Source of the DNA: Pseudomonas sp. A34-9
Lineage (GTDB): Bacteria > Pseudomonadota > Gammaproteobacteria > Pseudomonadales > Pseudomonadaceae
Assembly (NCBI RefSeq): GCF_029543085.1
Contig: NZ_CP119967.1
Coordinates: forward strand, 6,269,001-6,333,000
DNA: 64,000 nt
Direction of reading: 5' to 3'
A model generated the notes under the pieces. The model was not told where the DNA came from. It made no database searches and was given only the letters and a program-made list of their open reading frames with translations. Below are positions 36,329 through 48,656 of this stretch, one piece after another. Every line of letters starts with the position of its first letter. The first letter of the stretch is position 1. A program made the position numbers and the translations under genes.

Positions 36329-37822
36329 ATGTCCCTCTCCATCGTCCACAGCCGCGCCCAGATTGGCGTGGATGCTCCCGCTGTCACCGTCGAAGTCCAT
36401 CTGGCCAACGGCCTGCCGTCGCTGACCATGGTCGGCCTGCCTGAGGCGGCGGTGAAGGAGAGCAAGGATCGCGTGCGCAGCGCGATCATCAATTCCGGGC
36501 TGCAGTTTCCGGCGCGGCGGATCACTTTGAATCTGGCGCCGGCGGATCTGCCCAAGGATGGCGGGCGGTTTGATCTGGCGATTGCCTTGGGGATTCTGTC
36601 GGCGAGTGTGCAGGTGCCGTGTCTGACGCTGGATGATGTGGAATGTCTGGGTGAGTTGGCGTTGTCCGGCGCAGTACGAGCGGTGCGCGGGGTGTTGCCG
36701 GCAGCACTGGCGGCGCGCAAGGCCGGGCGTGCGCTGGTGGTGCCGCGGGCGAATGCCGAGGAAGCGTGTCTGGCGTCGGGGCTGAGGGTCTTTGCGGTTG
36801 ATCATCTGCTGGAGGCGGTAGCGCATTTCAACGGACATACGCCGGTCGAGCCTTATGTGTCGGACGGGCTGATCCATGCCGCCAAACCTTATCCCGACCT
36901 CAATGAAGTGCAAGGTCAGATGGCCGCGAAACGCGCGTTGCTGATTGCCGCGGCGGGCGCGCACAACCTGTTGTTCAGCGGGCCGCCGGGGACGGGCAAA
37001 ACCCTGCTGGCGAGTCGCTTGCCGGGGCTGCTGCCACCTCTGTCCGAATGCGAAGCGCTGGAAGTGGCGGCGATTCAATCGGTCGCCAGCGGCGTGCCGC
37101 TGACCCACTGGCCGCAGCGGCCATTCCGCCAGCCGCACCATTCCGCATCCGGGCCGGCGCTGGTCGGTGGCAGCTCGAAACCGCAACCTGGCGAGATCAC
37201 CCTCGCCCATCACGGCGTGCTGTTTCTCGATGAACTGCCGGAGTTTGATCGCAAGGTGCTGGAGGTGCTGCGCGAGCCGCTGGAGTCCGGGCATATCGTG
37301 ATCGCCCGGGCCAAGGATCGCGTGCGTTTTCCGGCACGCTTTCAATTGGTGGCGGCGATGAATCCGTGTCCCTGTGGATATCTCGGCGAGCCGAGCGGCA
37401 AGTGCTCCTGCACGCCGGACATGGTCCAGCGTTATCGCAACAAACTGTCGGGGCCATTGCTGGATCGGATCGATCTGCACCTGACGGTGGCGCGGGAGGC
37501 GACGGCGCTGAATCCGACGGTGAAGCCGGGAGAGGACAGCGCCAGTGCAGCCGCCGTAGTGGCCGAAGCCCGAGAGCGCCAACAAAAGCGTCAGCGTTGT
37601 GCCAATGCGTTTCTCGATCTACCGGGGTTGAAGCGGCACTGCAAGTTATCCACAGCCGATGAGAAATGGCTGGAATCAGCCTGTGAACGGCTGACGCTTT
37701 CGCTGCGTTCGGCACACCGGCTACTCAAAGTCGCCCGGACACTGGCCGACCTTGAGCAAGTCGATGCGATCAAGCGTGAGCACTTGGCCGAAGCGCTGCA
37801 ATACCGGCCGGCGACACCTTAA
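36329..37822 (+). CDS. comM: ComM/YifB, Mg-chelatase-like AAA+ helicase
   Basis: A 497-residue protein with an N-terminal Lon-like S16 fold (MSLSIVHSRAQIGVDAPAVT, ITLNLAPADLPKDGGRFDLA), an AAA+ domain with Walker A SGPPGTGKTLLASR (about residue 220), Walker B GVLFLDELPEFD, the sensor NPCPCGYLG with zinc-type cysteines (CxCG...CSC), and a Mg-chelatase C-terminal domain (SLRSAHRLLKVARTLADLEQ). ComM is a hexameric helicase that extends branch migration in natural transformation. The ATG at 36329 fits the family start. Its stop overlaps the next gene's stop by four bases. Confidence 0.93.
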   Translation: MSLSIVHSRAQIGVDAPAVTVEVHLANGLPSLTMVGLPEAAVKESKDRVRSAIINSGLQFPARRITLNLAPADLPKDGGRFDLAIALGILSASVQVPCLTLDDVECLGELALSGAVRAVRGVLPAALAARKAGRALVVPRANAEEACLASGLRVFAVDHLLEAVAHFNGHTPVEPYVSDGLIHAAKPYPDLNEVQGQMAAKRALLIAAAGAHNLLFSGPPGTGKTLLASRLPGLLPPLSECEALEVAAIQSVASGVPLTHWPQRPFRQPHHSASGPALVGGSSKPQPGEITLAHHGVLFLDELPEFDRKVLEVLREPLESGHIVIARAKDRVRFPARFQLVAAMNPCPCGYLGEPSGKCSCTPDMVQRYRNKLSGPLLDRIDLHLTVAREATALNPTVKPGEDSASAAAVVAEARERQQKRQRCANAFLDLPGLKRHCKLSTADEKWLESACERLTLSLRSAHRLLKVARTLADLEQVDAIKREHLAEALQYRPATP

Positions 37823-39033
37823 TGCTCGGTCAGATCAACCAGCGGCGTCTGCCGCACTTCGGTTTCACGCCCGGCCTGAATTTCGGTCACGCGCTTCAAG
37901 GCGTTATCCACAGCGTCTTTGTCCGCAAGCAGGCTGTAACTGATCTGGAACTGTTTGTGCTCCTTGGGTGCGATGGTCGGCACCAGATTCAGCGGACGCT
38001 GATAGCGGCGGTTGTAGGAAAAACTGGTGCCCGGCTCCAGCCCCGTGACGTAGCCCTGGCCCTGGGTGTCGGTGTTTTTCCACAGGGAAAACACCGGCAA
38101 CTGCTGGGTATTGAAGCCGACGGAGACGCCGAGGCTGCCGGCCTTGTTGTGCAAAACGGTCAGGGTTTCGCCTTTGGCATCTGCATAGGGCACGACGTTG
38201 TAAACGGTTTCGTCGTAGTCCTTGGTCGGCGCACGATAGGTTTGCCAATCGGCCAGATCGCCCTTTGCCTTGTCGTTGAAAGGCGACACCTGTTTTACCG
38301 GTGCAGCAAACCGGGCGCCTTGCTCGAGGAACGGCGTGCTGAAGTTGCTGTGGTACAGCGCCTGGTATTCCTTCGGATAATCGCCGTTGTTGGTCAGCGT
38401 ATCGTTGAGGGCGAAACGCGCAGTGCCCGGCTCGGTGACCAGCTCAGTGACGACCGAGAAGTCGACTTTCTTGAACGCCTGCTCTTTCAATTCGCCGCGC
38501 AGACTGATGGCATAGGGTGGTTTTTCATCGATGTGCAGCGTGACGGTACTGGCCGGGATGTTGGCGGCGCGGCCGTGCAAGGTCAGCAGTTCGCCATTGT
38601 CGATGCCGGGGTGGCCAACCCATTCGTAACCGCAGCGGGCCACCAGTTCGTTGAAGCCTTCCAGCCAGCCGAGACCACCGCGTCCGTTGAGTTCGATGAA
38701 GGCCGGGTTGACCACTTCCTTGACCGGCGAATCCCAGCCCATGCGCACGTTGCCGACAGAAGCCTGCAAGACATTCATGCCTCGGGTTGGCACCACCGAG
38801 AGCTTCATCGTGCCGTTATCGATATCAACAATACTGACACCTTCCTGCCGTCCGCCGTGCAAGGTGCGCAGGCTTACGGAGAAGGGTTTGTCGGTTTTCA
38901 CGCCGAGCTGCTCACTGGTGATGCTCCAGTTTTGCGCGGGCTTGTTGGTATCGAGAAGCACGTAATCCCAAGCCATGGCGTGGGAAGCAGTAGAGAGTGC
39001 GCCGAGGGCGACGGCGAGTTTGAGCGGGGTCAT
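37819..39033 (-). CDS. DUF4432 / aldose 1-epimerase-like exported protein
   Basis: A 404-residue protein. The signal peptide MTPLKLAVALGALSTASHAMA is followed by a galactose mutarotase-like beta-sandwich: VVPTRGMNVLQASVGNVRMG, GRGGLGWLEGFNELVARCGY, LHGRAANIPASTVTLHI, ALNDTLTNNGDYPKEYQALY, FSLWKNTDTQGQGYVTGLEP. The DUF4432 family is annotated as sugar epimerase-like, but the substrate is unknown and a periplasmic location is inferred from the signal peptide. An upstream in-frame start at 39201 reaches into a repeat and is rejected. Confidence 0.85.
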   Translation of the reverse strand: MTPLKLAVALGALSTASHAMAWDYVLLDTNKPAQNWSITSEQLGVKTDKPFSVSLRTLHGGRQEGVSIVDIDNGTMKLSVVPTRGMNVLQASVGNVRMGWDSPVKEVVNPAFIELNGRGGLGWLEGFNELVARCGYEWVGHPGIDNGELLTLHGRAANIPASTVTLHIDEKPPYAISLRGELKEQAFKKVDFSVVTELVTEPGTARFALNDTLTNNGDYPKEYQALYHSNFSTPFLEQGARFAAPVKQVSPFNDKAKGDLADWQTYRAPTKDYDETVYNVVPYADAKGETLTVLHNKAGSLGVSVGFNTQQLPVFSLWKNTDTQGQGYVTGLEPGTSFSYNRRYQRPLNLVPTIAPKEHKQFQISYSLLADKDAVDNALKRVTEIQAGRETEVRQTPLVDLTEH

Positions 39034-39142
39034 GGCAGCAGCCTTTATTGGAGTTGTGCCATTTTTATAGCGCTGCGGAAACGTTTCAGCAAGTAGAGAT
39101 GAGAGACATACAGGGTGATTTACCACGGATCGGCGGCGTTGC

Positions 39143-39233
39143 CTTCGCGAGCAAGCTAGCTCCCACAGGGATCTCGGGTGTTCACAAAATCTGTGATTCA
39201 CACCGGAAACTGTAGGAGTGAGCCTGCTCGCGA
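39143..39233. repeat. REP-type inverted repeat, family B, degenerate
   Basis: TTCGCGAGCAAGCTAGCTCC... facing TGTAGGAGTGAGCCTGCTCG...; both arms differ at several positions from the other copies, so this is an older copy. Confidence 0.75.
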
Positions 39234-39252
39234 TAGCGATTTCAGCCGTACA

Positions 39253-41229
39253 TCAACGAAACCGATCAACCTCGGAACGCAAATCCGCCGCCAGTTTCTC
39301 AAGCTCCTTGGCGGTAACAGCCAGGTTCGAAACCACCTCACGCTGCTCACTGTTGGCCAGCGCAATGCTCTGCAGATTGCTGCTCAACAACGTCGCAGTG
39401 CTGCTCTGCTCCTGAGTCGCCGTGGTAATCGCGGCAAACTGCTGCCCCGCCGAACGACTCTGCTCATCGATACGCGCCAGCGCCGACGCCACGTTGGCGT
39501 TGCGCGACAGGCCTTCCTGCATCAGCACATTGCCCTGCTCCATGGTGCTGATCGCGTTGCCGGTCTCCTGCTGGATGCTGTGGATCATGCTGGAAATTTC
39601 ATCAGTGGCCTGACGAGTACGCGACGCGAGGCTGCGCACTTCATCGGCCACCACGGCGAAGCCACGACCTTGTTCACCGGCACGGGCCGCTTCAATCGCC
39701 GCGTTGAGTGCCAACAGGTTGGTTTGTTCGGCAATCGAGGTAATCACACCAACGATGCCGCCGATTTCCTGCGAGCGCTGACCGAGGGTGTTGATCACGG
39801 TGGCCGTACTGTTCAGAGCGCCAGCGATTTGCTCCAGCGACGACGACGCTTCTTCCATCGAACTGCGACCGATCTGCGTTTGCTGAGCGTTTTCCTGCGC
39901 CAGACGCTGGGTCGCGCCCATATTGTCGGCAATGTTCAGCGAGGTCGCGCTGAACTCCTCCACCGCACCCGCCATGCTGGTGATTTCGCCGGACTGTTGT
40001 TCCATGCCTTCGTAGGCGCCGCCGGACAGACCGGACAAGGCTTGCGCACGGCTGTTGACCTCTTCCGAAGAGCGACGGATGTGCTCGACCATGGTCGACA
40101 GCGCCTGGCTCATCTGGTTGAAAGCGCGGGACAGCTGACCAATTTCGTCGTTGCTCGACACGCTCAGACGCACGCTCAGATCACCAGCGCCCAAGGCCTC
40201 GGCCTGACGCACCAGATCGCCCAGTGGTGCCAGTTTGCTGCGCAGCAACCAAACCACGGAACCGACCGCCAGCAGCATCGCCAACAGACTGCCAATGGCC
40301 AATTGCGTACCGACGCTCCAGGTCACCGCGCGAATCTCGGTTTTCGGCATGCTCGCCACCACCGACCACGGCCCGCCATCGAACGGGACGGCGATGCTGT
40401 AGAAGTCTTCGGCGCGGTCGCTCCAGAACTCACCCTTGCCCGGTTTAGCCGCCAGACCTTTGATCACCGGAACCGCCTGATCCAGCGCTTGCACGCCCGC
40501 CGGGGCGACCAGCCATTTGTTTTGCTCATCCAGCAACGCCAACGAACCGCTCTGGCCGATACGGAAGCGCTTGAGGTTGTCGAACTGGATGTTCTGCGCG
40601 TCGGTGTAGTCAAAACCAACGAACAGCACCGCGATCACCTTGCCGCTGCCGTCTCGCACGGGCGTGTACTGAGTCATGTAGGAACGATCAAACAGCAAGG
40701 CGCGACCGACATAACCCTGGCCCGCCATCAACTTCGCATAAGCCGGGTGCGCGTGGTCGAGCAAGGTGCCGATGGCGCGCGTGCCATCCTGCTTGGTCAG
40801 CGAAGTGCTGACGCGGACAAAGTCTTCGCCACTGCGCACGAACAGCGTGGCGACGCCGGCGGTCATCTGCTTGAACTCGTCGACTTCCTTGAAGTTGTTG
40901 TTCAGCACTTCGCTGCCCAGATGCAGGCCCGGGGTCTGGGTGCCAGCCACCGTCACCGGTTCATCGGCGTGAAGGCTCAAACCTGCGCTGAAGCGCTTTT
41001 CGAACAACCCGCTCAGGCGCTGGGTGCTTTCACGCAGCGTGCCGTGGAAGGTGCTCAGTTGGTCGGCCAGCAGCCGCGCTTCACTGGCCAGATGCTCTTC
41101 ACGGGTAGCAAGGTTGGCGGTATCCAGCGAACGCAAAGCAAAGACCGTACTGCCGCTGATGACGACCGCCAGAATCACAGCGAGGGCGAGGCCCAGCTGC
41201 GAGGCGATCCGAGCGCGAGGTTGAGACAT
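39253..41229 (-). CDS. Methyl-accepting chemotaxis protein with a Cache sensor domain
   Basis: A 658-residue receptor. Membrane helix 1 ([20 protein letters not shown]) is followed by a periplasmic Cache_3/Cache_2-type sensor (about 35-300, with [56 protein letters not shown] and [12 protein letters not shown]), membrane helix 2 ([20 protein letters not shown]), a HAMP region, and the signalling domain with the tip sequence [20 protein letters not shown] (about 505-525). The ligand is not predictable; receptors with this Cache pair often bind carboxylates. It stands alone. Confidence 0.92.
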   Translation of the reverse strand: MSQPRARIASQLGLALAVILAVVISGSTVFALRSLDTANLATREEHLASEARLLADQLSTFHGTLRESTQRLSGLFEKRFSAGLSLHADEPVTVAGTQTPGLHLGSEVLNNNFKEVDEFKQMTAGVATLFVRSGEDFVRVSTSLTKQDGTRAIGTLLDHAHPAYAKLMAGQGYVGRALLFDRSYMTQYTPVRDGSGKVIAVLFVGFDYTDAQNIQFDNLKRFRIGQSGSLALLDEQNKWLVAPAGVQALDQAVPVIKGLAAKPGKGEFWSDRAEDFYSIAVPFDGGPWSVVASMPKTEIRAVTWSVGTQLAIGSLLAMLLAVGSVVWLLRSKLAPLGDLVRQAEALGAGDLSVRLSVSSNDEIGQLSRAFNQMSQALSTMVEHIRRSSEEVNSRAQALSGLSGGAYEGMEQQSGEITSMAGAVEEFSATSLNIADNMGATQRLAQENAQQTQIGRSSMEEASSSLEQIAGALNSTATVINTLGQRSQEIGGIVGVITSIAEQTNLLALNAAIEAARAGEQGRGFAVVADEVRSLASRTRQATDEISSMIHSIQQETGNAISTMEQGNVLMQEGLSRNANVASALARIDEQSRSAGQQFAAITTATQEQSSTATLLSSNLQSIALANSEQREVVSNLAVTAKELEKLAADLRSEVDRFR

Positions 41230-41333
41230 GGACAGCTCCTGGCCGAACTTTCCGATCCTCCTTGATCGCAGCTCGGATAATTTCTAATAGTGGGGGTGAA
41301 TCGTGGATACCGGCACGTCGGTTCCACATGCAC

Positions 41334-41357
41334 GTATTCGGCGGTAGAACCGAATAC
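41334..41357. repeat. Palindrome between the chemoreceptor and LysR genes
   Basis: GTATTCGG (41334-41341) and CCGAATAC (41350-41357) form a perfect 8-base inverted repeat with an eight-base gap. There is no T-tract, so it could be an operator rather than a terminator. Confidence 0.4.
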
Positions 41358-41412
41358 TTGAGCGAACAACAGGGTTATGGCACAAGGCCGGCATTGTGGC
41401 GGCTCGAACGTT

Positions 41413-42333
41413 TCAGCTCAAGCGCGCAACCGCTGGTAGCTCCATGGCGCGGACTTCGCCTTGCAGGAAGTCGCTGAGGCGGCGCAAACGTTCACCTCCG
41501 GGACGGGTCTTTGGCCACACCAGGTAATAATTCAGTCCGCTGGCGACCGCCGTCGGCCACGGCAGGCTCAGTCGTCCTTGCGCCACGTCTTCGGCGACCA
41601 TCAATAAATCGCCCATCGACACACCGTAGCCGCGCGCCGCCGCGATCATGCCCAACTCCAGGGTATCGAACACCTGCCCGCCCTTGAGCGACACCTGATC
41701 GGACAGCCCCATATGCTCCAGCCAACTGCGCCAATCGCGACGGTCAGGCGTCGGGTGGAGTAATTCGGTGCAAGCCAGTCGAGCCAAATCCCATGGCTGA
41801 TCATTCAGCAGGTCTGGTGCACCCACTGGAATCAGCTCTTCAGGAAAGAGCAGGCTGGCCTCCCAGTCCGGCGGAAAATGCCCGTCACTCAACAGTACTG
41901 CGCTGTCGAACGGCTCATCGTTGAAGTCCACCGAGTCCACATCCATCCAGGCGCTGGTCAGTTGTACTTCGTTGCCCGGCTGCAAGTGACGAAAGCGACT
42001 GAGTCGCGCCAACAGCCAGCGCATGGTCAGGGTCGACGGGGCCTTCATACGCAAGATGTCGTCCTCGGCACGCAAGGTATTGCAGGCCCGCTCAAGTGCA
42101 CCAAAGCCTTCGCGGATGCCGGGCAACAGTAACCGCGCGGCTTCAGTCAGTTGCAGATTGCGCCCGCTGCGCTGAAACAGCCGACAGGCGAAGTGATCTT
42201 CGAGCGTACGAATGTGCCGGCTCACCGCACTCTGGGTGATCGACAACTCCTCGGCCGCACGGGTGAACGAGCTGTGCCGTGCTGCAGCTTCGAATGCGCG
42301 CAGGGCATACAACGGAGGAAGTCGACGGGACAT
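41413..42333 (-). CDS. LysR-family regulator, GcvA-like
   Basis: A 306-residue regulator beginning MSRRLPPLYALRAFEAAARH, typical of the GcvA/AmpR branch. The HTH spans SFTRAAEELSITQSAVSRHI, followed by the wing LFQRSGRNLQL and an effector domain from about residue 92. It is divergent from the MATE transporter gene with about 150 bases between, so control of that exporter is plausible but unproven. The longer in-frame start at 42501 would overlap the MATE gene and is rejected. Confidence 0.9.
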   Translation of the reverse strand: MSRRLPPLYALRAFEAAARHSSFTRAAEELSITQSAVSRHIRTLEDHFACRLFQRSGRNLQLTEAARLLLPGIREGFGALERACNTLRAEDDILRMKAPSTLTMRWLLARLSRFRHLQPGNEVQLTSAWMDVDSVDFNDEPFDSAVLLSDGHFPPDWEASLLFPEELIPVGAPDLLNDQPWDLARLACTELLHPTPDRRDWRSWLEHMGLSDQVSLKGGQVFDTLELGMIAAARGYGVSMGDLLMVAEDVAQGRLSLPWPTAVASGLNYYLVWPKTRPGGERLRRLSDFLQGEVRAMELPAVARLS

Positions 42334-42486
42334 ACACAAGGCTCCTGCAGCGGGATGCAGCAAAACGGACAGAATCACACCAGGATGAGTTTTACTCATG
42401 CCACCCATCCTTTTTATCCCTTTGTGCAAAGCCTGCCAAGCGCCGAGAATCGACGGTCTTCTGTTCCCTCTGAAAATCGAGTGGTG

Positions 42487-43887
42487 ATGACCATGCAGCA
42501 TCCTGTGCGTATCGAACTCTGGGCCATCCTGCGGCTGGCAGGGCCGTTGATTGCTTCACAGTTGGCGCACATGCTGATGGTGCTGACTGACACTTTAATG
42601 ATGGCGCGCCTGAGTCCGGAAGCGCTCGCGGGCGGCGGTCTCGGCGCGGCGAGCTATTCGTTCGTGTCGATTTTCTGCATCGGCGTGATTGCGGCGGTCG
42701 GCACGCTGGTAGCGATCCGCAAGGGCGCCGGTGACATCATCGGCGCTGCGCGGCTGACCCAGGCCGGTTTGTGGCTGGCATGGCTGATGGCGCTGGGCGC
42801 CGGCTTATTGCTGTGGAACCTGAAACCGGTGTTGCTGTTGTTTGGCCAGACTGAAACCAACGTCAATGCCGCCGGGCAATTCCTGATCGCCCTGCCCTTC
42901 GCCCTGCCCGGCTACCTGAGCTTCATGGCCCTGCGCGGTTTCACCAGTGCGATTGGCCGAGCGACGCCTGTGATGGTTATCAGCCTCGCCGGCACGGTGG
43001 CCAATTTCCTGCTCAATTACGCGCTGATCACCGGCATGTTCGGCCTGCCGAAAATGGGCCTGACGGGCATCGGCCTGGTCACGGCGATTGTCGCCAACTG
43101 CATGGCGCTGGCACTCGCCTGGCATATCCGCCGGCATCCGGCCTATGACGCTTATCCATTGCGCGCGGGCTTGTCGCGGCCCAACCGGCAATACCTCAAA
43201 GAATTGTGGCGTCTGGGCCTGCCAATCGGCGGCACCTACGCGGTGGAAGTCGGTTTGTTTGCCTTCGCGGCGTTGTGCATGGGCACGATGGGCAGCACGC
43301 AATTGGGCGCGCACCAGATCGCCCTGCAAATCGTCTCGGTCGCGTTCATGGTGCCGGCGGGCATGTCGTACGCAATCACCATGCGCGTCGGCCAGCATTA
43401 CGGTGCCGGACAATTGAGCGATGCACGGATGTCCGGGCGGGTCGGGATCGTCTTTGGCGCGGTGGTGATGCTCGGGTTCGCCATGGTGTTCTGGCTACTG
43501 CCGAATCAGTTGGTGGGGCTGTTCCTCGATCACAATGATCCGGCGTTCGCCGAAGTGATTCGCCTGGCGGTGAGTCTGCTGGCGGTGGCGGCGTGGTTCG
43601 AGTTGTTCGACGGCACGCAGACGATTGCCATGGGCTGCATCCGTGGCCTCAAGGATGCGAAGACCACGTTTCTGGTCGGGCTCGCTTGCTATTGGCTGAT
43701 CGGTGCACCGGCAGCGTGGTGGATGGCGTTCCACTTGAACTGGGGGCCGACGGGCGTCTGGTGGGGGTTGGCGCTGGGGCTGGCCTGTGCGGCGGTGAGT
43801 TTGACGCTGGCGTTCGAGTGGAAGATGAAGCGGATGATTCGGCTTGTACCTGTGTCACAGAGGTTCGAGGCCGTTCGCGCGGATTAA
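42487..43887 (+). CDS. MATE-family multidrug efflux transporter (NorM-like)
   Basis: A 466-residue inner-membrane protein with twelve hydrophobic segments in two similar halves. Seen: LRLAGPLIASQLAHMLMVLT, ALAGGGLGAASYSFVSIFCI, LGLPIGGTYAVEVGLFAFAA and QLGAHQIALQIVSVAFMVPA, all typical of the NorM branch, which exports cationic drugs with Na+ or H+. The start may be 42487 (MTMQHPVRIE) or 42493; neither has a strong ribosome site. Upstream in-frame residues are not family-like. Confidence 0.92.
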   Translation: MTMQHPVRIELWAILRLAGPLIASQLAHMLMVLTDTLMMARLSPEALAGGGLGAASYSFVSIFCIGVIAAVGTLVAIRKGAGDIIGAARLTQAGLWLAWLMALGAGLLLWNLKPVLLLFGQTETNVNAAGQFLIALPFALPGYLSFMALRGFTSAIGRATPVMVISLAGTVANFLLNYALITGMFGLPKMGLTGIGLVTAIVANCMALALAWHIRRHPAYDAYPLRAGLSRPNRQYLKELWRLGLPIGGTYAVEVGLFAFAALCMGTMGSTQLGAHQIALQIVSVAFMVPAGMSYAITMRVGQHYGAGQLSDARMSGRVGIVFGAVVMLGFAMVFWLLPNQLVGLFLDHNDPAFAEVIRLAVSLLAVAAWFELFDGTQTIAMGCIRGLKDAKTTFLVGLACYWLIGAPAAWWMAFHLNWGPTGVWWGLALGLACAAVSLTLAFEWKMKRMIRLVPVSQRFEAVRAD

Positions 43888-43891
43888 GATC

Positions 43892-43959
43892 AAAAGATCG
43901 CAGCCTTCGGCAGCTCCTACAGGGATATGTGTAGGAGCTGCCGAAGGCTGCGATCTTTT
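43892..43959. repeat. REP-type inverted repeat, family A
   Basis: Perfect 30-base arms (AAAAGATCGCAGCCTTCGGC... and complement) eight bases apart. The far end touches the stop codon of the EAL gene (43958-43960), so it probably acts as a 3' stabiliser or terminator for both convergent genes. Confidence 0.9.
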
Positions 43960-45628
43960 AAACGGCCTCCACAGAAACCTGCTGGCTTGAGCCGAAGGTT
44001 AGATATTCAACCAGCTCCGCCAGCGGCAACGGCCGGCTGATCAGGTAACCCTGCACCTGATCGCAGCCAAACCCGCGCAGCAGCTCCAGTTGCTCCGGGG
44101 TTTCCACCCCTTCGGCCACCACTTCCAGATGCAGGTTGTGCGCGAGGTTGATCATCGCGTGCACCAGTTTGCGGTTTTCTTCGCGCTGTTCCATACCACC
44201 GACAAAGCTCTTGTCGATTTTCAGCAGGGTGATCGGCAGGCTGTTGAGGTGCACGAACGACGAGAACCCGGTACCGAAGTCATCCAGCGAGAAACGCACG
44301 CCGAGGCGACCGAGAGCGTCCATGGTCTGCTTGACCAGATCGCTGCGGCGCATCACTGCGGTTTCGGTCAGTTCGAATTCCAGCCATTGCGCCTCGACAC
44401 CCCGCTCGGCGATCAACCGGCTCAACGTCGGTAATAACTGACTGTCCTGAAACTGGCGGAACGACAGGTTGATCGCCATGTGCAGCGCCGGCAATCCCCG
44501 TTCACGCAGCGCCTGCATATCGCGCAGCGCCCGGGAAATGACCCAATAGCCCAGCGGCACGATCAACCCGCTCTGCTCGGCCAGCGGCACGAATTCGCTC
44601 GGCGGCAGCAAACCGCGCTCGCCATGACGCCAGCGCACCAAGGCCTCGAGGCCGACAATCTGGCCGTCCTCAAGATTCAGGCGTGGCTGGTAATGCAGCT
44701 CTAGCTCATCGCGACGCAACGCCCGGCGCAGTTCGCTTTCCAGATCAGCCATGCTCCGCGCGTTGCGGTTGATGCGTTCGTTGAAGATATGAAACGTGCA
44801 ACCTTGGGTGCTTTTGGCCTGCTGCATGGCGATGTGTGCGTGCCACATCAGCGGGTCGGCGCCGCCCTGCGCACGGGCGTGAGCGATGCCGAGGCTGGAG
44901 CCGATCAGCAGGCTCTCGCCATCGACCCAATACGGTTCGGCGAGTGCTTCGGTGATGCGTTCGGCCATCCACTCGGCGCGTTGTGGCGCACGGCGGGTGT
45001 CGATCAGCAGAGCGAATTCGTCGCTGCCCAATCGCGCCAGCTGATCACCGGCCTCCAGCTGACTTTTCAGCCGCGCGACCACTTGCAGGATCAAGCGATC
45101 GCCCGCCTGATGGCCGAGGGCATCGTTGGCGTGGCGGAAGTTGTCGAGATCGAGATGGCCGAGGGCCAGGCCGCGACCGTCGTTTTCGGCGAGGCGCGCG
45201 GCGAGCAAGGTCTGGAAACCCTGACGGTTGGCGATGCCGGTCAGCGGATCCTGTTCGGCCAGGCGTTGCAGGGTATTTTCCAGAACGCCGCGTTCGCGCA
45301 CATGGCGCAGGCAACGGCGCAGCATGCCGGCATCGAGGGCGTCGAACACCAGCCAGTCACTGACGCCAACCGGCGTGGTGTCCGGTTCGTGTTCCAGCAA
45401 TAACACCGTCGGCAGGCTGCAACGGCCCGGTGCCGGCTGCAACGCGGGAATGGTCAACAACACCGCGTGGCGGTTGTCTTCGAACAAACTGCTGACCGAC
45501 TCCCAGCTCGGCGCGCTGATCAGCACCGCCGCGCTCCCCATCGGAGCCAGACACTCGCGCAATAACGCTGTCCACGCTGGCTCTTCGGCCAGTAGCAGCA
45601 AACGCAAGGGTTCGACAGGCGTAGACAA
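43958..45628 (-). CDS. GGDEF-EAL protein, likely c-di-GMP phosphodiesterase
   Basis: A 556-residue protein. Residues 1-110 resemble a receiver that has lost its acidic pocket. A GGDEF domain (about 125-290) has LDLDNFRHANDALGHQAGDR but the motif reads RLGSDEF instead of RxGGDEF, so cyclase activity is doubtful. The EAL domain (about 300-545) keeps EALVRWRH, AINLSFRQF, ELTET, LDDFGTGFSS, LKIDKSF, AEGVET and QGYLISRPLP, so c-di-GMP hydrolysis is likely. The start is a TTG (TTGTCTACG) with ribosome site AGGGAG 8 bases before it. It is cytosolic and has no neighbour in operon. Confidence 0.9.
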   Translation of the reverse strand: MSTPVEPLRLLLLAEEPAWTALLRECLAPMGSAAVLISAPSWESVSSLFEDNRHAVLLTIPALQPAPGRCSLPTVLLLEHEPDTTPVGVSDWLVFDALDAGMLRRCLRHVRERGVLENTLQRLAEQDPLTGIANRQGFQTLLAARLAENDGRGLALGHLDLDNFRHANDALGHQAGDRLILQVVARLKSQLEAGDQLARLGSDEFALLIDTRRAPQRAEWMAERITEALAEPYWVDGESLLIGSSLGIAHARAQGGADPLMWHAHIAMQQAKSTQGCTFHIFNERINRNARSMADLESELRRALRRDELELHYQPRLNLEDGQIVGLEALVRWRHGERGLLPPSEFVPLAEQSGLIVPLGYWVISRALRDMQALRERGLPALHMAINLSFRQFQDSQLLPTLSRLIAERGVEAQWLEFELTETAVMRRSDLVKQTMDALGRLGVRFSLDDFGTGFSSFVHLNSLPITLLKIDKSFVGGMEQREENRKLVHAMINLAHNLHLEVVAEGVETPEQLELLRGFGCDQVQGYLISRPLPLAELVEYLTFGSSQQVSVEAV

Positions 45629-45882
45629 GCTAGCTCCCTAGACTCTGCAATGATGTGGGCGGGGCATTATGCCGTTGCGATGTTCAATGACAACGATTAT
45701 CAGAACGTTATTTTGTGTCACGAATGAGAACATTAGCCGCAAAATCACCGTGCATCCTCCGCGAAAGTAACAAAACCGGCAAATTTGAATCGCGTGGTAC
45801 GTCACAAGTCGGAGAGAGCAGCACAATTCTCTGAGCCTGTTAAAATGCCGGCCCATTTCGTCAACGACTCCCGAATTTTCGT

Positions 45883-48524
<2,642 letters not shown>

Positions 48525-48543
48525 ACAAGCAGCACCGCAATAC

Positions 48544-48636
48544 CCCTGTGGGAGCGAGCCTGCTCGCGAATGCTTAGGGTCAGTCGACATCTTGGTTGAC
48601 TGATACACCGCTTTCGCGAGCAGGCTCGCTCCCACA
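48544..48636. repeat. REP-type inverted repeat, family B
   Basis: CCCTGTGGGAGCGAGCCTGC...CGCGAA facing TTCGCGAGCAGGCTCGCTCC..., between the convergent xpt and acetyl-CoA hydrolase genes. Confidence 0.88.
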
Positions 48637-48656
48637 ATTGGTTTTGCGGTGGGCAG

